From NCBI GenBank assembly GCA_016705125.1, contig JADIYW010000029.1:83644-147643 (forward strand): DNA of 64,000 nucleotides. The letters are read 5' to 3'. Below the pieces are notes generated by a model. The model had not been told where the DNA came from. It saw only the letters and a list, made by a program, of their open reading frames with translations, and did no database searches. Below are positions 26,264 to 36,058 of this stretch, piece after piece. The stretch comes from Bacteroidota bacterium. GTDB taxonomy: Bacteria; Bacteroidota; Bacteroidia; Chitinophagales; JADIYW01. Every line of letters begins with the position of its first letter. Positions within the stretch are counted from its first letter, which is position 1. Position numbers and translations under genes: made by a program.

Positions 26264-28279
26264 ATGAAGTTTAAACAATTCCCTTCTTTTTTATTTATTA
26301 TTTTTCTTTTTTTAGGTTTAAGAAATAAAATAATTGCTCAGGATATTCCAATTAAAACGGAGGTGCTTTCAAATGGTATCCATATAGTTTATATTTCTGA
26401 TTTCACTAAAACTCAAAACGAACTTTTCCTTTATGCAAAATCCCAAGAATTAATAGAACAAAAAAAAGGGATAGCCGAATTAACCGGCAATTTATTACTG
26501 GGTGGAATTTTTGGCAAAACGCCATCCGAATGGTCAGCACAATTAAAAAAAGAGCAAATTTTCATTGATTTTTCGGATCAGGTATTTTCGATGAAGTTTC
26601 CTAATTCGGCTTTAAATGAGGCTATCTTATTTTACTCAAACTTGTTTCAAAAAAATGCTTTTTATAGCGATAATTTAGATAAAGCAAAAGCAGATATAGT
26701 ATCAAAAAATAGGTATAATAGTGACTCATCAACTTTGATTGCTGAAAACTTAGGAAACAAAATAGCATTTGGTTATCCGCATCCACTATCATATGAAATA
26801 AAAGAAGCTGAAATTAACAATTTTACTGTTCAAGAATGTAAATCGTTTTTGAAAGCTTGTTATCAGCCACAAAATATTGTACTTGTTGTATATGGGAATT
26901 TTAACCAAAAAATAGTACAAACAGAATTAATTAAACGATTTGGAGCTTGGAAAAATGAGCAGGATATAAAATTACCTAGCATAAAGACTTCATTACCACC
27001 TGCTCCAAATAATTATTTTATGACACCAATCCCAAATGGCGACAGTACAATAATTGCGATAAAATATCCCTTGGATTTGATTTTAAAAGATGAAAATTAT
27101 TTGCCTAGTAAATTATTAGAAATTATTTTAAAAAATCGATTGAATACGATAAATGGTATAGGAAATATAATTGATTTAAATATTACCCCTAAACGATATG
27201 TCGGTTTGTTTGATGCTAAATTTAAAGTGTCAAATTTGGTAGTTCCTTCGGTTTTAAAAAATATAGAAGAGGCATTAAATAATACATATTTGGGTAGAAT
27301 TACAGAAGAAGAATTAATTGTTGCGCAAAATACATGGATAAAAATAAATTTGCTCCCAGATAGTAAGACTGCCCAAATTAGAACAATTATAAAAGAAACG
27401 GATGCCAGTTTTCGAGATATAATTTTAGGGAATATTCAGGTAAAAGCAATTACGCTGGAACAGGTTAAATTGATGGCATATAAATTTTTGAAGCCTAAAA
27501 ATTTAAATGTTTTAATTGCAGGTGATCTCAATTTTTACCATAAGGAATTAGAGAAAAAATATAAAATCCAAATTGTAAATAAAAATGGAACACCAATTAA
27601 ATGGGTGCCAGAAATAGAGAAAATAAATACCTATTTGCAGAATAATGTATTGCAAAATTATATTGAAAAAATGGGCGGCATAGAGCAATTAAAGGCCTTT
27701 AAAAAAGCAAAACTAAATTATTCAGGCGAATATTTGGGTAAATCAATTATGGTAAACCAAACTTTTTATAATGAGCAATTTTCCTTTGAATGGTTTATAA
27801 ATGGCGAATTGTTTCAAAAACAAGTTTATGATGGCAATCATTTCGCTTCTTTTTCTTTTGGCACACTTGAGGAATTAGATACAATTGCAATCAAAGATAT
27901 TTTAGCTTTATCACCACTTGTGCCCGAGATTTATTTTGGAAAAAATGGAATAAAAATTAGAGATACGAAAATTATTAAAACCAATAATATAGAGGAAATA
28001 GAATTACAATTAATGCTCCCCTCGGGAAAGGTAATGAAGCAGTATTTTAATAAAGAAACTGGTTTAAAATCGTGCATGAGAATTCCTACCATTGGCTATT
28101 ATGGATTAGCTGAACAAGTTTTTAATTACGGCGATTATCAGTTAATTGATGGATATTTTTTACCCAAAACGATAAATATAAAAAACGAAAATTTAAGATG
28201 TAGTTTAACCTTAAATAATGTTGAAGTAGACTTTTTAGTTGAACCAAGTATTTTCTCTTTAAAATTTGATAAAGAATAA
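26264..28279 (+). CDS. M16-like exported protein without the zinc motif
   Basis: A 671-residue protein with a signal peptide ending IIAQ near residue 25. Residues 30-420 follow the M16 peptidase fold: an N-terminal domain with GIAELTGNLLLGGIFG, where active members have G-x-A-H-x-x-E-H, and a second domain. The metal ligands correspond to Glu72, Gly75 and Asn76, so it cannot bind zinc in the usual way. The C-terminal 200 residues (GKVMKQYFNKETGL, DGYFLPKTI) resemble LolA-like outer membrane lipoprotein-sorting domains. It is most likely a non-catalytic periplasmic partner. The start lies 4 bases after the mutase gene. Confidence 0.75.
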   Translation: MKFKQFPSFLFIIFLFLGLRNKIIAQDIPIKTEVLSNGIHIVYISDFTKTQNELFLYAKSQELIEQKKGIAELTGNLLLGGIFGKTPSEWSAQLKKEQIFIDFSDQVFSMKFPNSALNEAILFYSNLFQKNAFYSDNLDKAKADIVSKNRYNSDSSTLIAENLGNKIAFGYPHPLSYEIKEAEINNFTVQECKSFLKACYQPQNIVLVVYGNFNQKIVQTELIKRFGAWKNEQDIKLPSIKTSLPPAPNNYFMTPIPNGDSTIIAIKYPLDLILKDENYLPSKLLEIILKNRLNTINGIGNIIDLNITPKRYVGLFDAKFKVSNLVVPSVLKNIEEALNNTYLGRITEEELIVAQNTWIKINLLPDSKTAQIRTIIKETDASFRDIILGNIQVKAITLEQVKLMAYKFLKPKNLNVLIAGDLNFYHKELEKKYKIQIVNKNGTPIKWVPEIEKINTYLQNNVLQNYIEKMGGIEQLKAFKKAKLNYSGEYLGKSIMVNQTFYNEQFSFEWFINGELFQKQVYDGNHFASFSFGTLEELDTIAIKDILALSPLVPEIYFGKNGIKIRDTKIIKTNNIEEIELQLMLPSGKVMKQYFNKETGLKSCMRIPTIGYYGLAEQVFNYGDYQLIDGYFLPKTINIKNENLRCSLTLNNVEVDFLVEPSIFSLKFDKE

Positions 28280-28327
28280 TTGCTTTTTTTTGAATAAAAA
28301 AGTATCTTTATATTACAGATTTGCTTA

Positions 28328-28750
28328 ATGGATAGATTTTACAAACAATTTTTTTTTATTTGTTTACCTATAATAACCAGTTGTACTTGGAATGAATCTT
28401 CCTCGGGATACGAAAAATTGGATTATAGTGAGCCTCCAAAAATTATTCAAGATGAAGAATTAGACAATATTTCCAAAACAGCAAACGACTTAGAAAGCAA
28501 TAATTTTGCTGATAAGGATGTAAATGATTTTTTAAATGATTATACCCAATTTTTGAAGGATTATGTAGATGCTGAGAAAAAAGGAGATAAGGAAAAAATG
28601 AAAAAATTATCTACTAAATCTAGAGAAATTAATGAGAAGATTGTAAAAATAGGAGAAAAATTCTCTGAAGAGGATAAAGAAAATAATGTACCAAAGAAAA
28701 GAATTATTGAAACCAAGAATCAAGCAAAGGGGATTGAAACAATGAAGTAA
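28328..28750 (+). CDS. Small lipoprotein with a charged helical domain
   Basis: A 140-residue protein with a lipobox (ITSC, Cys about residue 19). The mature part is mostly charged helix, with DYTQFLKDYVDAEKKGDKEKMKKL near residues 75-98. I recognise no function. It may form a membrane-tethered helical bundle. It follows the M16-like gene by 48 bases on the same strand. Confidence 0.6.
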   Translation: MDRFYKQFFFICLPIITSCTWNESSSGYEKLDYSEPPKIIQDEELDNISKTANDLESNNFADKDVNDFLNDYTQFLKDYVDAEKKGDKEKMKKLSTKSREINEKIVKIGEKFSEEDKENNVPKKRIIETKNQAKGIETMK

Positions 28751-28880
28751 ATATCGAATGCTTAATGGCGAAAGAATTATGAAAAATTGAATGCTTAATG
28801 ACTAATAACTTAATAACCAATAACCCAATAACCAATAACTAAACAGCGGACAGCGGACTTCTTCAACCACGGACTTTAGT
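28751..28880. repeat. Intergenic block of short degenerate word repeats
   Basis: Runs of different short words follow one another: TTGAATGCTTAATG and GAATGCTTAATGGCG; then AATAACTTAATAACCAATAACCCAATAACC; then AGCGGACAGCGGACTTC and CACGGACTT. No coding potential is visible. A block of the same style lies at 60591-60822, and the AATG words resemble the flanks of the four-helix-bundle gene at 6.6 kb. Confidence 0.6.
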
Positions 28881-28968
28881 GTTAATTATGTTTGAAATTT
28901 TTAAAAGGTGCAATTCTGTGTATATTTTTTTGCATTTTTGTTTATTAATTAAGATTTAAAATAGTTTA

Positions 28969-29580
28969 ATGAAAAAATTTGCCTTTCTAATATGCCTAAT
29001 AACCCTTACCAATTTGCTTTATGCAGGCGGTAAAAGCAGTTATCGGAAAATTCCACTTGGTATTCATTATTATGCAGACTTAGATGTTGGCAGCCCAATA
29101 CGGGTAGATCCAGGATTTGGTATTGATGCAGGCTGGCGATTGATAGGGCGAGAAAGCAATAAAAGCTCAAAATCAGTTGAAACAGATATTTGTCTTAAGC
29201 CTGGTTTTTCTTTTTTTCTTCGCAAAAATTATTATAATGCAATAGTGCTTTCAGCTGCATTATCATGGCGTACTACTTTTTCAAAAGGTTTCTTTTTTGA
29301 GTTGGTTGCAACACCTGGTTATATGCACAAAATGTATAATGCCGATGTGTATGAGTATAGTAATGGTACTTTTGAAAAGAAACGCGCCAGCGATCCTAAT
29401 CTTTATTTAGGTGGAGATTTAAATGTTGGATATGATTTTAGTAAGAAAAAAGAAGATAATGGACTTGGTATAATCGCTGGTTTAGGCTTCTTTTGGCGAT
29501 ATCCTAACAATACCCAATTTGTAAGACACCAATATCTAAAATTCGGATTAACGTATACATTAAGACAAATAAAAAGCTAA
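28969..29580 (+). CDS. Outer membrane beta-barrel protein
   Basis: A 203-residue protein with a signal peptide ending LYAG near residue 21. Amphipathic beta strands with aromatic residues follow (YNAIVLSAALSWRTTF, FFFELVATPGYMHKMY, LKFGLTYTLRQ). It is about the size of an eight-stranded barrel. Function unknown. The hydrolase gene starts 2 bases downstream, suggesting one transcript. Confidence 0.65.
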   Translation: MKKFAFLICLITLTNLLYAGGKSSYRKIPLGIHYYADLDVGSPIRVDPGFGIDAGWRLIGRESNKSSKSVETDICLKPGFSFFLRKNYYNAIVLSAALSWRTTFSKGFFFELVATPGYMHKMYNADVYEYSNGTFEKKRASDPNLYLGGDLNVGYDFSKKKEDNGLGIIAGLGFFWRYPNNTQFVRHQYLKFGLTYTLRQIKS

Positions 29581-29581
29581 T

Positions 29582-30634
29582 ATGAAAAAACTACTTTATT
29601 TTTCGACACTCTTTTTTGCAAGCTTTTTTTTATTGGTAGCCTGTAGCAAAAAGGAAGATATTCCGGAGGGGTCCATAGATGAATATTATTTTGTAAAAAC
29701 GGATGGAGCGGTATTACCAGTTAGGATTACTGGAAAAGAGAATTCTTTTGGTTATTTAATTATGACCCATGGCGGCCCCGGTGGAACTGCCCAATTGTTC
29801 AGAAATTCAATTGGTGTACATGATTTGGAAAAAGACTTTACACTTGTTTATTGGGATCAAAGAGGATCGGGATTTACGCAGGGCAATTCCAGTTTGGAAG
29901 ATTATAATATTGAACAATTTAATAAGGATTTGGATGCTATTGTAGAATTTGTAAAACAAGTAAAAAAATCGGACAATATTTTTCTTTTGGGACACAGTTG
30001 GGGAGGAGGATTAACTTCCTATTACCTTTCAAATCCAACTGATGGATTAGCACATCAAGCAAAAGTAAAAGGATTTGTTATGGATGCTGGCGCTTATTCT
30101 ATTGTTGGCGCAATGCAACAATCGGTATTGAATATGAAAGCATATGCCGCCGAACAAACGGCTGCAAATAAAGACAAACAATATTGGAAAGGGTTTGATG
30201 ATTTTATTACACAAAATCCAAAAATTACAGCAGATAAATTTATTGATTATACAAAGTATGTGAATAAGGCAAAGGGCGTATTTTTTGCAAAATATGAAAC
30301 TTATGATGGTTCATTGCCTGATTATGAATCAGATGCATTTATTAAAAATTTTACACAAGGAATTGAAAATACAAAAATTGGCGGAAAAAATGTTTTTGAC
30401 GAAATGGATTTAACACCTTGGCTTCCAACTATCTCAATTCCGACGCTTATTATTTGGGGACAAAATGACCGCCTAGTACCAATGACATTGGCGCAGCCGT
30501 TTTATAATGCTATAAGCACACCGGCCAACAAAAAATCAATTAGAACATATTCAAATTGTGGACATGAACCACAAACGGAAGCACCCACTTCATTTACTGC
30601 CGATGTTAAAAAATTCATCCTCGATAATCAATAA
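29582..30634 (+). CDS. Alpha/beta-hydrolase lipoprotein, proline iminopeptidase-like
   Basis: A 350-residue protein with a lipobox LVAC (Cys21). The oxyanion loop HGGPGGT is near residues 63-69 and the nucleophile elbow is GHSWGG with Ser139. The acid is Asp in WGQNDRLVP and the base is His in SNCGHEPQTE. HGGPGG followed by DQRGSG is typical of S33 prolyl aminopeptidases and related esterases. The lipobox predicts a membrane-anchored enzyme outside the cytoplasm. Substrate not predictable from sequence. Confidence 0.82.
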   Translation: MKKLLYFSTLFFASFFLLVACSKKEDIPEGSIDEYYFVKTDGAVLPVRITGKENSFGYLIMTHGGPGGTAQLFRNSIGVHDLEKDFTLVYWDQRGSGFTQGNSSLEDYNIEQFNKDLDAIVEFVKQVKKSDNIFLLGHSWGGGLTSYYLSNPTDGLAHQAKVKGFVMDAGAYSIVGAMQQSVLNMKAYAAEQTAANKDKQYWKGFDDFITQNPKITADKFIDYTKYVNKAKGVFFAKYETYDGSLPDYESDAFIKNFTQGIENTKIGGKNVFDEMDLTPWLPTISIPTLIIWGQNDRLVPMTLAQPFYNAISTPANKKSIRTYSNCGHEPQTEAPTSFTADVKKFILDNQ

Positions 30635-30671
30635 ACGAAATACAATCTTTTAAACAATAATAAATTAAAAC

Positions 30672-32369
30672 ATGGTCATTTTACATCCCAAAAAAACAGA
30701 TTTTTCGCACCTAGATAAGGCATCTCAACAAATAATGTTAGACACAATTGCTTTTTTTGAAAACAAAGGAAAAAGCAAATTGTGTGATGACGATAGACAT
30801 TATGTTTGGTACGATGATTTTTTAAGTTTTGTAAAAGAAAAAAAGATTTTTGCAACATTAATGACACCAAGTGGATATGGCGATGAAGGTGCTCGATGGG
30901 ATACTAGTCGTATAGCTGCATTTGCTGAGATATTAGGATTCTATGGCCTTTGTTATTGGTACACTTACCAAGTTTCTTCATTGGGCATTTGCCCCATATG
31001 GATAGGTGGAAATGAAGACGCTAAAAAGAAAGCAGCAACATTGATTGATGAAGGTAATATTTTTGCATTTGGATTAAGTGAAAAAGAACATGGAGCTGAT
31101 ATCTATTCTAGTTCAATGAAATTAAGCCCTGATGGAAATGGAAACTATATAGCCAACGGTACAAAGTATTATATTGGAAATGGGAATAAAGCAGCCATGG
31201 TTTCGGTTTTCGGAAAAATGTCTGATTCTAATGAATATGTCTTTTTTACAGTAGATTCTCAACATCCAAACTATAAACTAGAAAAAAATGTTGTAAATAG
31301 CCAGTCCTATGTGGCAGCATTTGCATTGGAAAATTACCCTGTTTCCAAAAATGATATTTTAGAAATTGGTTCCACAGCTTGGGATGCAGCACTTAATACC
31401 ATCAATATTAATAAATATAACCTTGGTTGGGGCTCCATCGGTATGAGTACACATGCATTGTACGAGGCAATGAACCATGCTAGTCATCGTAACTTGTATG
31501 GTAAAATGGTAACTGATTTTCCTCACATAAAAGACTTATTCACAAAGGCATATACTCGACTTTTGGCAATGAAATTATTTGCATTGCGGGCTACCGATTA
31601 TATGAGAACAGCTTCGGAAACCGATAGACGCTACTTGTTGTTTAATCCGATGGTAAAAATGAAAGTAACCACCGAGGGCGAGTTTGTAATGAACGATCTT
31701 TGGGATGTAATAGCGGCAAAAGGATTTGAAAAAGATATGTTTTTCACAATGGCTGCTCGCGATATTCGAGCATTGCCTAAATTGGAAGGAACAGTAACCG
31801 TTAATATGGCTTTGATTATTAAATTTATGCCTAATTACTTCTTCTTCCCAGATCAGTTTCCTGAAATTCCAACCTTTAATGACCCAGTAAATGATACTTT
31901 TTTGTTTAATCAAGGGCCAACTAAAGGTTTGGGAAAAATTAGATTTCACGATTATAATATTGCTTATAATGCAGTTGATTTGCCAAATGTAAATATTTTT
32001 AAAGGACAAATTGCCCTATTTAAGGAAGCTTTGATGATGGCAAGCCCTAATGAATCTCAACAAAAGGATTTGGATTTATTACTAAAAATTGGAGAGTTAT
32101 TTACGCTAGTTGCTTACGGTCAATTGATTCTGGAGAAGGTGGTTTTATTTAAAATAAGCAATGATTTGACGGAGCAAATTTTTGATATTTTGATTAACGA
32201 TTTTTCAAAAATGGCATTGGCATTTTACCAAAAATCATCATGTACGCCTAAGCAAATGGAATATGCGCTTAAAATGGTTCAGAAACCAGTAATCGACCCA
32301 GCACGTGAGGAGAGAATTTGGAATGAGCATGTATTTGCATTGAAAGATAGTTATTCGATGAATAATTAA
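30672..32369 (+). CDS. Acyl-CoA dehydrogenase family protein
   Basis: A 565-residue flavoprotein. Parts visible: the N-terminal helical domain, a middle domain with FGLSEKEHGADIYSS and GTKYYIGNGNKA, and a C-terminal helical domain with RALPKLEGTVTVNMALI. The Glu in LEGT (about residue 372) is in the place of the catalytic base. It is longer than the 380-residue core, with an additional C-terminal helical part. It probably oxidises an acyl-CoA or related substrate using FAD. Chain-length preference cannot be read. Confidence 0.85.
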   Translation: MVILHPKKTDFSHLDKASQQIMLDTIAFFENKGKSKLCDDDRHYVWYDDFLSFVKEKKIFATLMTPSGYGDEGARWDTSRIAAFAEILGFYGLCYWYTYQVSSLGICPIWIGGNEDAKKKAATLIDEGNIFAFGLSEKEHGADIYSSSMKLSPDGNGNYIANGTKYYIGNGNKAAMVSVFGKMSDSNEYVFFTVDSQHPNYKLEKNVVNSQSYVAAFALENYPVSKNDILEIGSTAWDAALNTININKYNLGWGSIGMSTHALYEAMNHASHRNLYGKMVTDFPHIKDLFTKAYTRLLAMKLFALRATDYMRTASETDRRYLLFNPMVKMKVTTEGEFVMNDLWDVIAAKGFEKDMFFTMAARDIRALPKLEGTVTVNMALIIKFMPNYFFFPDQFPEIPTFNDPVNDTFLFNQGPTKGLGKIRFHDYNIAYNAVDLPNVNIFKGQIALFKEALMMASPNESQQKDLDLLLKIGELFTLVAYGQLILEKVVLFKISNDLTEQIFDILINDFSKMALAFYQKSSCTPKQMEYALKMVQKPVIDPAREERIWNEHVFALKDSYSMNN

Positions 32370-32411
32370 TTTTTGAAAAACTTATTTAATTGACAACTGT
32401 TATTTTGTAGT

Positions 32412-34262
32412 ATGTCTTACAACAACTTGCATGATTGTCTTACCGACTTAGAAAAGAATAATCAACTTATTCGGATAAAAGAAGAAGTGGATCCATACTT
32501 AGAAATGGCTGCAATTCAATTGCGGGTTTTCGAAATGGGTGGTCCTGCTATTTTGTTTGAAAATATAAAGGGATGTGAATTCAAAGCAGTTTCCAACTTA
32601 TTTGGTACCTTAGAGAGGAGCCGGTTTATGTTTAGAGATACCGTAGAACAGGTAAAAACCTTAATTGATTTAAAGGGCGATATTAATAAAGCGGTTAAAA
32701 ATCCATTTAAGTATATAAGTACTGGTTTTGCAGCCATAAAAGGTTTGCCAAAAAAAATAAGTCAAAGCAATATAAATAATTTTGAAAAAACCACCATAGA
32801 TAAATTGCCTCAAATTCAATGTTGGTCAATGGATGGTGGTCCTTTTGTTACTTTACCAATCGTTTATTCTGAAGATGCTGATAAACCTGGAGTGATGAGT
32901 TCCAATTTGGGGATGTATCGTATTCAATTGGGTGGCAATGAATATGTGCAAAACGCAGAAATAGGATTGCATTATCAATTGCATCGAGGCATTGGTGTTC
33001 ACCAGACCAAATGGAATAAACTAGGCAAACCAATGAAAGTAAGTATTTTTATTGGCGGTCCTCCAAGTCATACATTTGCGGCGGTAATGCCACTTCCTGA
33101 AGGCTTGAGCGAACTTACCTTTGCAGGTGTTTTAGGTGGTCGGCGATTTAGATATTTTTATGATGAGTTTGGATTTTGTATAAGTGCCGATGCAGATTTT
33201 GTAATAACAGGCGAAGTTTTTCCAAATGAAAACAAACCCGAAGGGCCATTTGGAGATCATCTAGGGTATTATAGTTGGACGCATGATTTTCCGCTAATGA
33301 AAGTTAGTAATGTTTATCATAAGAAAAATGCAATATGGCCATTTACAGTTGTTGGCAGGCCACCACAAGAAGATACGCAGTTTGGAGCTATGATCCATGA
33401 GATTACCGGAAATGCGCTTATGCAAGAAATACCTGGACTGATTGAAGTAAATGCAGTAGATGCTGCTGGTGTACATCCTTTGTTGTTAGCTGTTGGTAGT
33501 GAGCGATATACGCCTTATTTAGAATCCAAACAACCACAAGAAATTCTTACAATAGCCAATCATATTCTAGGGACGGGGCAGTTATCATTGGCAAAATATT
33601 TGTTTATTGCGGCAAAAGAAGATATAAGTGTTTCGGCAAGCGATGAGTATGCATTTTTCCAATATTTTTTATCTAGAGTTAATTGGGAGCGAGATATCCA
33701 TTTTCAAACCAAAACAAGTATCGATACGCTCGATTATTCAGGTACAGGTTTGAATGAAGGGTCGAAAGTAGTTTTGGCATGCGCTGGAGATATAAAAAGA
33801 AAACTGGGATCAGATGTTTCTAAAATGGTGTTAAATAAGGCATTTAATCAAATACAATTGGTGGCTCCAGGAATTTTAGCCATTTCTGGAAATTCATTTA
33901 TCGATTATGCAATCGCAAATAAAGAGATTGAAGCATTTTGTAATACAATGCTAGAAAACAATACTTCGGACGATTTGAATGAATTTCCGCTTATTGTTAT
34001 TTGTGATGAGGCTGATTTTTTAGCAAATCAATTCAATAATTTTTTGTGGGTTACTTTTACCAGAAGCAATCCAAGCCATGACATTTATGGAATTGACAGT
34101 TTTACCCAAAACAAGCATTTTGGATGTAAGGGTTCTTTAATAATAGATGCAAGAAAAAAAGTACATCACGCCCCAGAATTGGTAAAAGACAAAGACATAG
34201 AAAAGAGAATAGACCGCTTATTTGAGCGAGGAGGTAGTTTGAATGGCATATTGAAAAAATAA
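32412..34262 (+). CDS. UbiD-family (de)carboxylase
   Basis: A 616-residue protein of the UbiD family, enzymes that use prenylated FMN. Seen here: VDPYLEMAAIQLRVFEMGGPAILFENIKG at the N-terminus, the central GGRRFRYF, the EGPFGDHLGYYS motif near residues 275-286, and FTVVGRPPQEDTQFG. In Bacteroidota proteins of this length are often annotated as menaquinone pathway decarboxylases. The role here is inferred from the family. The prenyltransferase that makes the cofactor (UbiX) is not in the window. Confidence 0.85.
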   Translation: MSYNNLHDCLTDLEKNNQLIRIKEEVDPYLEMAAIQLRVFEMGGPAILFENIKGCEFKAVSNLFGTLERSRFMFRDTVEQVKTLIDLKGDINKAVKNPFKYISTGFAAIKGLPKKISQSNINNFEKTTIDKLPQIQCWSMDGGPFVTLPIVYSEDADKPGVMSSNLGMYRIQLGGNEYVQNAEIGLHYQLHRGIGVHQTKWNKLGKPMKVSIFIGGPPSHTFAAVMPLPEGLSELTFAGVLGGRRFRYFYDEFGFCISADADFVITGEVFPNENKPEGPFGDHLGYYSWTHDFPLMKVSNVYHKKNAIWPFTVVGRPPQEDTQFGAMIHEITGNALMQEIPGLIEVNAVDAAGVHPLLLAVGSERYTPYLESKQPQEILTIANHILGTGQLSLAKYLFIAAKEDISVSASDEYAFFQYFLSRVNWERDIHFQTKTSIDTLDYSGTGLNEGSKVVLACAGDIKRKLGSDVSKMVLNKAFNQIQLVAPGILAISGNSFIDYAIANKEIEAFCNTMLENNTSDDLNEFPLIVICDEADFLANQFNNFLWVTFTRSNPSHDIYGIDSFTQNKHFGCKGSLIIDARKKVHHAPELVKDKDIEKRIDRLFERGGSLNGILKK

Positions 34263-34277
34263 GTAATTATTATTTTA

Positions 34278-34285
34278 TAAATTTG
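34278..34285 (+). promoter_or_regulatory. -7 element for the sterol desaturase-like gene
   Basis: TAAATTTG, an exact TAnnTTTG match 27 bases before the ATG at 34313. A TTG lies 24 bases upstream, longer than the usual spacing. Confidence 0.4.
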
Positions 34286-34312
34286 TTTTATTTTCACCTA
34301 TAATTATTTTTT

Positions 34313-35161
34313 ATGCTTCAAGATTTTATAATATTTTTTGAAAGAATAAAACCTGGGGAAAGGCTGGCCATATTTATTTCCATTTTATTTTTTTTTACTC
34401 TTATTGAGTTCATAATTCCATTAAGAAAAAATGAAAAAAGTAGAACCAATCATGTTACTATAAATCTATTTTTAACCACTACTACTTTTATAATCAATGC
34501 AGGTTTAGCATTTATATTGCTTGCAGCTTCGCAATGGGTAACTCAACATCATTTTGGATTAGCAAATTGGTTTTTCCCAAATCAAGTATGGCTTCATTTA
34601 ATAAGCAGCATTTTAATTTTAGACTTAATTAGCGCATTTACGCCTCATTTTATCGAACACAAAGTGAAATATTTATGGCAATTTCATGTAATACATCATA
34701 CAGATACAGTAATTGATGTTACCACAGGTCATCGGCACCATCCAATTGAATCCGTTATAAGATTTACTTTTACCATAATGGCCATTTTTATAAGTGGAGC
34801 GGGTATTGCTGAAATAATGATATATCAAACATTTTCTTCATTTTTTGCAATGTGGGCTCATGCGAATATTAGTTTGCCTAAAAATGTGGATTTTATTTTA
34901 AGTTTTATTTTTGTAACACCGGTAATGCATCGGGCTCACCATCATTATGAACAACCACTAAGTGATAAAAATATGGGAAATATGATTTCATTATGGGACA
35001 GAATATTTGGCACTTTTGCCTATGTTGATGAAAAGGAAATAATTTTTGGAGCAGATACTTATCCAAGCGAACAAGAAAATAATAGCTTATTGTATTTGTT
35101 GAAACTTCCTTTTTTGGGCTATCGTCAATCAGAATTCAATAAAAGCAAAGGTTTAAAATAA
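34313..35161 (+). CDS. Sterol desaturase / fatty acid hydroxylase family protein
   Basis: A 282-residue membrane protein with about four hydrophobic segments. It has the histidine clusters of the non-haem di-iron hydroxylases: HFIEHKVKYLWQFHVIHH near residues 117-134, GHRHHPIE near 142-149, and HRAHHHYEQP near 205-214. Members add hydroxyl groups or double bonds to lipids. The neighbour fabI (88 bases downstream) fits lipid metabolism, but the substrate is unknown. Confidence 0.85.
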   Translation: MLQDFIIFFERIKPGERLAIFISILFFFTLIEFIIPLRKNEKSRTNHVTINLFLTTTTFIINAGLAFILLAASQWVTQHHFGLANWFFPNQVWLHLISSILILDLISAFTPHFIEHKVKYLWQFHVIHHTDTVIDVTTGHRHHPIESVIRFTFTIMAIFISGAGIAEIMIYQTFSSFFAMWAHANISLPKNVDFILSFIFVTPVMHRAHHHYEQPLSDKNMGNMISLWDRIFGTFAYVDEKEIIFGADTYPSEQENNSLLYLLKLPFLGYRQSEFNKSKGLK

Positions 35162-35248
35162 TCGACAATAAAAATTAGTTTTCTTAGTAAGTATAAAGTA
35201 AATTGCAATAATTTCTATTTTTTTTATCAACTTTGTAAAAATTAGATT

Positions 35249-36058
35249 ATGGGTATTTTAAGTGGCAAAAGGGGGATAATTTTTGGGGCATTAGATGAAA
35301 ATTCAATTGCTTGGAAAGTGGCCCTGGAAGCCAAAAAGGAAGGTGCAATATTTACTTTATCAAATGCACCAGTTGCACTAAGATTAGGTACAATAAATGA
35401 GTTGGCAACCCTTTGTCAATCTGTTGTTATTCCAGCTGATGCAACAAATACTGATGATTTAGATAAATTATTTGACCAAAGTATTGCCGAGTTAGGAGGT
35501 AAAATTGATTTCATATTACACTCTATAGGCATGTCTCCAAACGTAAGAAAGGAGAAACCTTATACCAATTTGAATTATGATTTTTATTTAAAATCGCTAG
35601 ATATATCGGCACTTTCTTTACACAAAATATTGCAAGTTGCTTACCAAAAGGATGCCATAAATGAATATGGATCGGTAGTCGCACTTTCCTATATCGCAGC
35701 ACAGCGAGCATTTCCATTTTACGGTGATATGGCAGAGGCAAAGGCGGCACTTGAAAGTATAGCCCGCAATTTTGGTTATCATTATGGGATAAAAAATAAA
35801 GTTAGAATTAATACAGTGAGCCAATCACCAACTGCCACAACTGCTGGAAGTGGAGTGAAGGGATTTGATAAATTTTTCAAATTTGCCGATCAGATTTCTC
35901 CATTGGGAAATGCCTCTGCCGAAGATTGTGCCAAATATTGTGTTTCCTTGTTTTCAGATTTTACCCGAATGGTTACCATGCAAAATCTATTTCATGATGG
36001 TGGTTTTTCTAATACTGGAATTAGTATGAATATTATGGAAAAATTTGAAGAAATATGA
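35249..36058 (+). CDS. fabI: Enoyl-ACP reductase FabI
   Basis: A 269-residue short-chain dehydrogenase that carries out the last reduction in fatty acid elongation. The cofactor region is GALDENSIAWKVA near residues 12-24, and the active-site spacing Tyr-x6-Lys is seen in FPFYGDMAEAKAAL. The N-terminal MGILSGKRGIIFG is typical. The stop overlaps the next start by four bases (ATGA). CAACTTTG just upstream is one base off the -7 consensus. Confidence 0.93.
   Translation: MGILSGKRGIIFGALDENSIAWKVALEAKKEGAIFTLSNAPVALRLGTINELATLCQSVVIPADATNTDDLDKLFDQSIAELGGKIDFILHSIGMSPNVRKEKPYTNLNYDFYLKSLDISALSLHKILQVAYQKDAINEYGSVVALSYIAAQRAFPFYGDMAEAKAALESIARNFGYHYGIKNKVRINTVSQSPTATTAGSGVKGFDKFFKFADQISPLGNASAEDCAKYCVSLFSDFTRMVTMQNLFHDGGFSNTGISMNIMEKFEEI

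Noticed and set aside
31575..32009. A 144-residue - strand frame inside the acyl-CoA dehydrogenase gene
   Set aside because: It is entirely antisense to a well-supported gene and carries no protein features.
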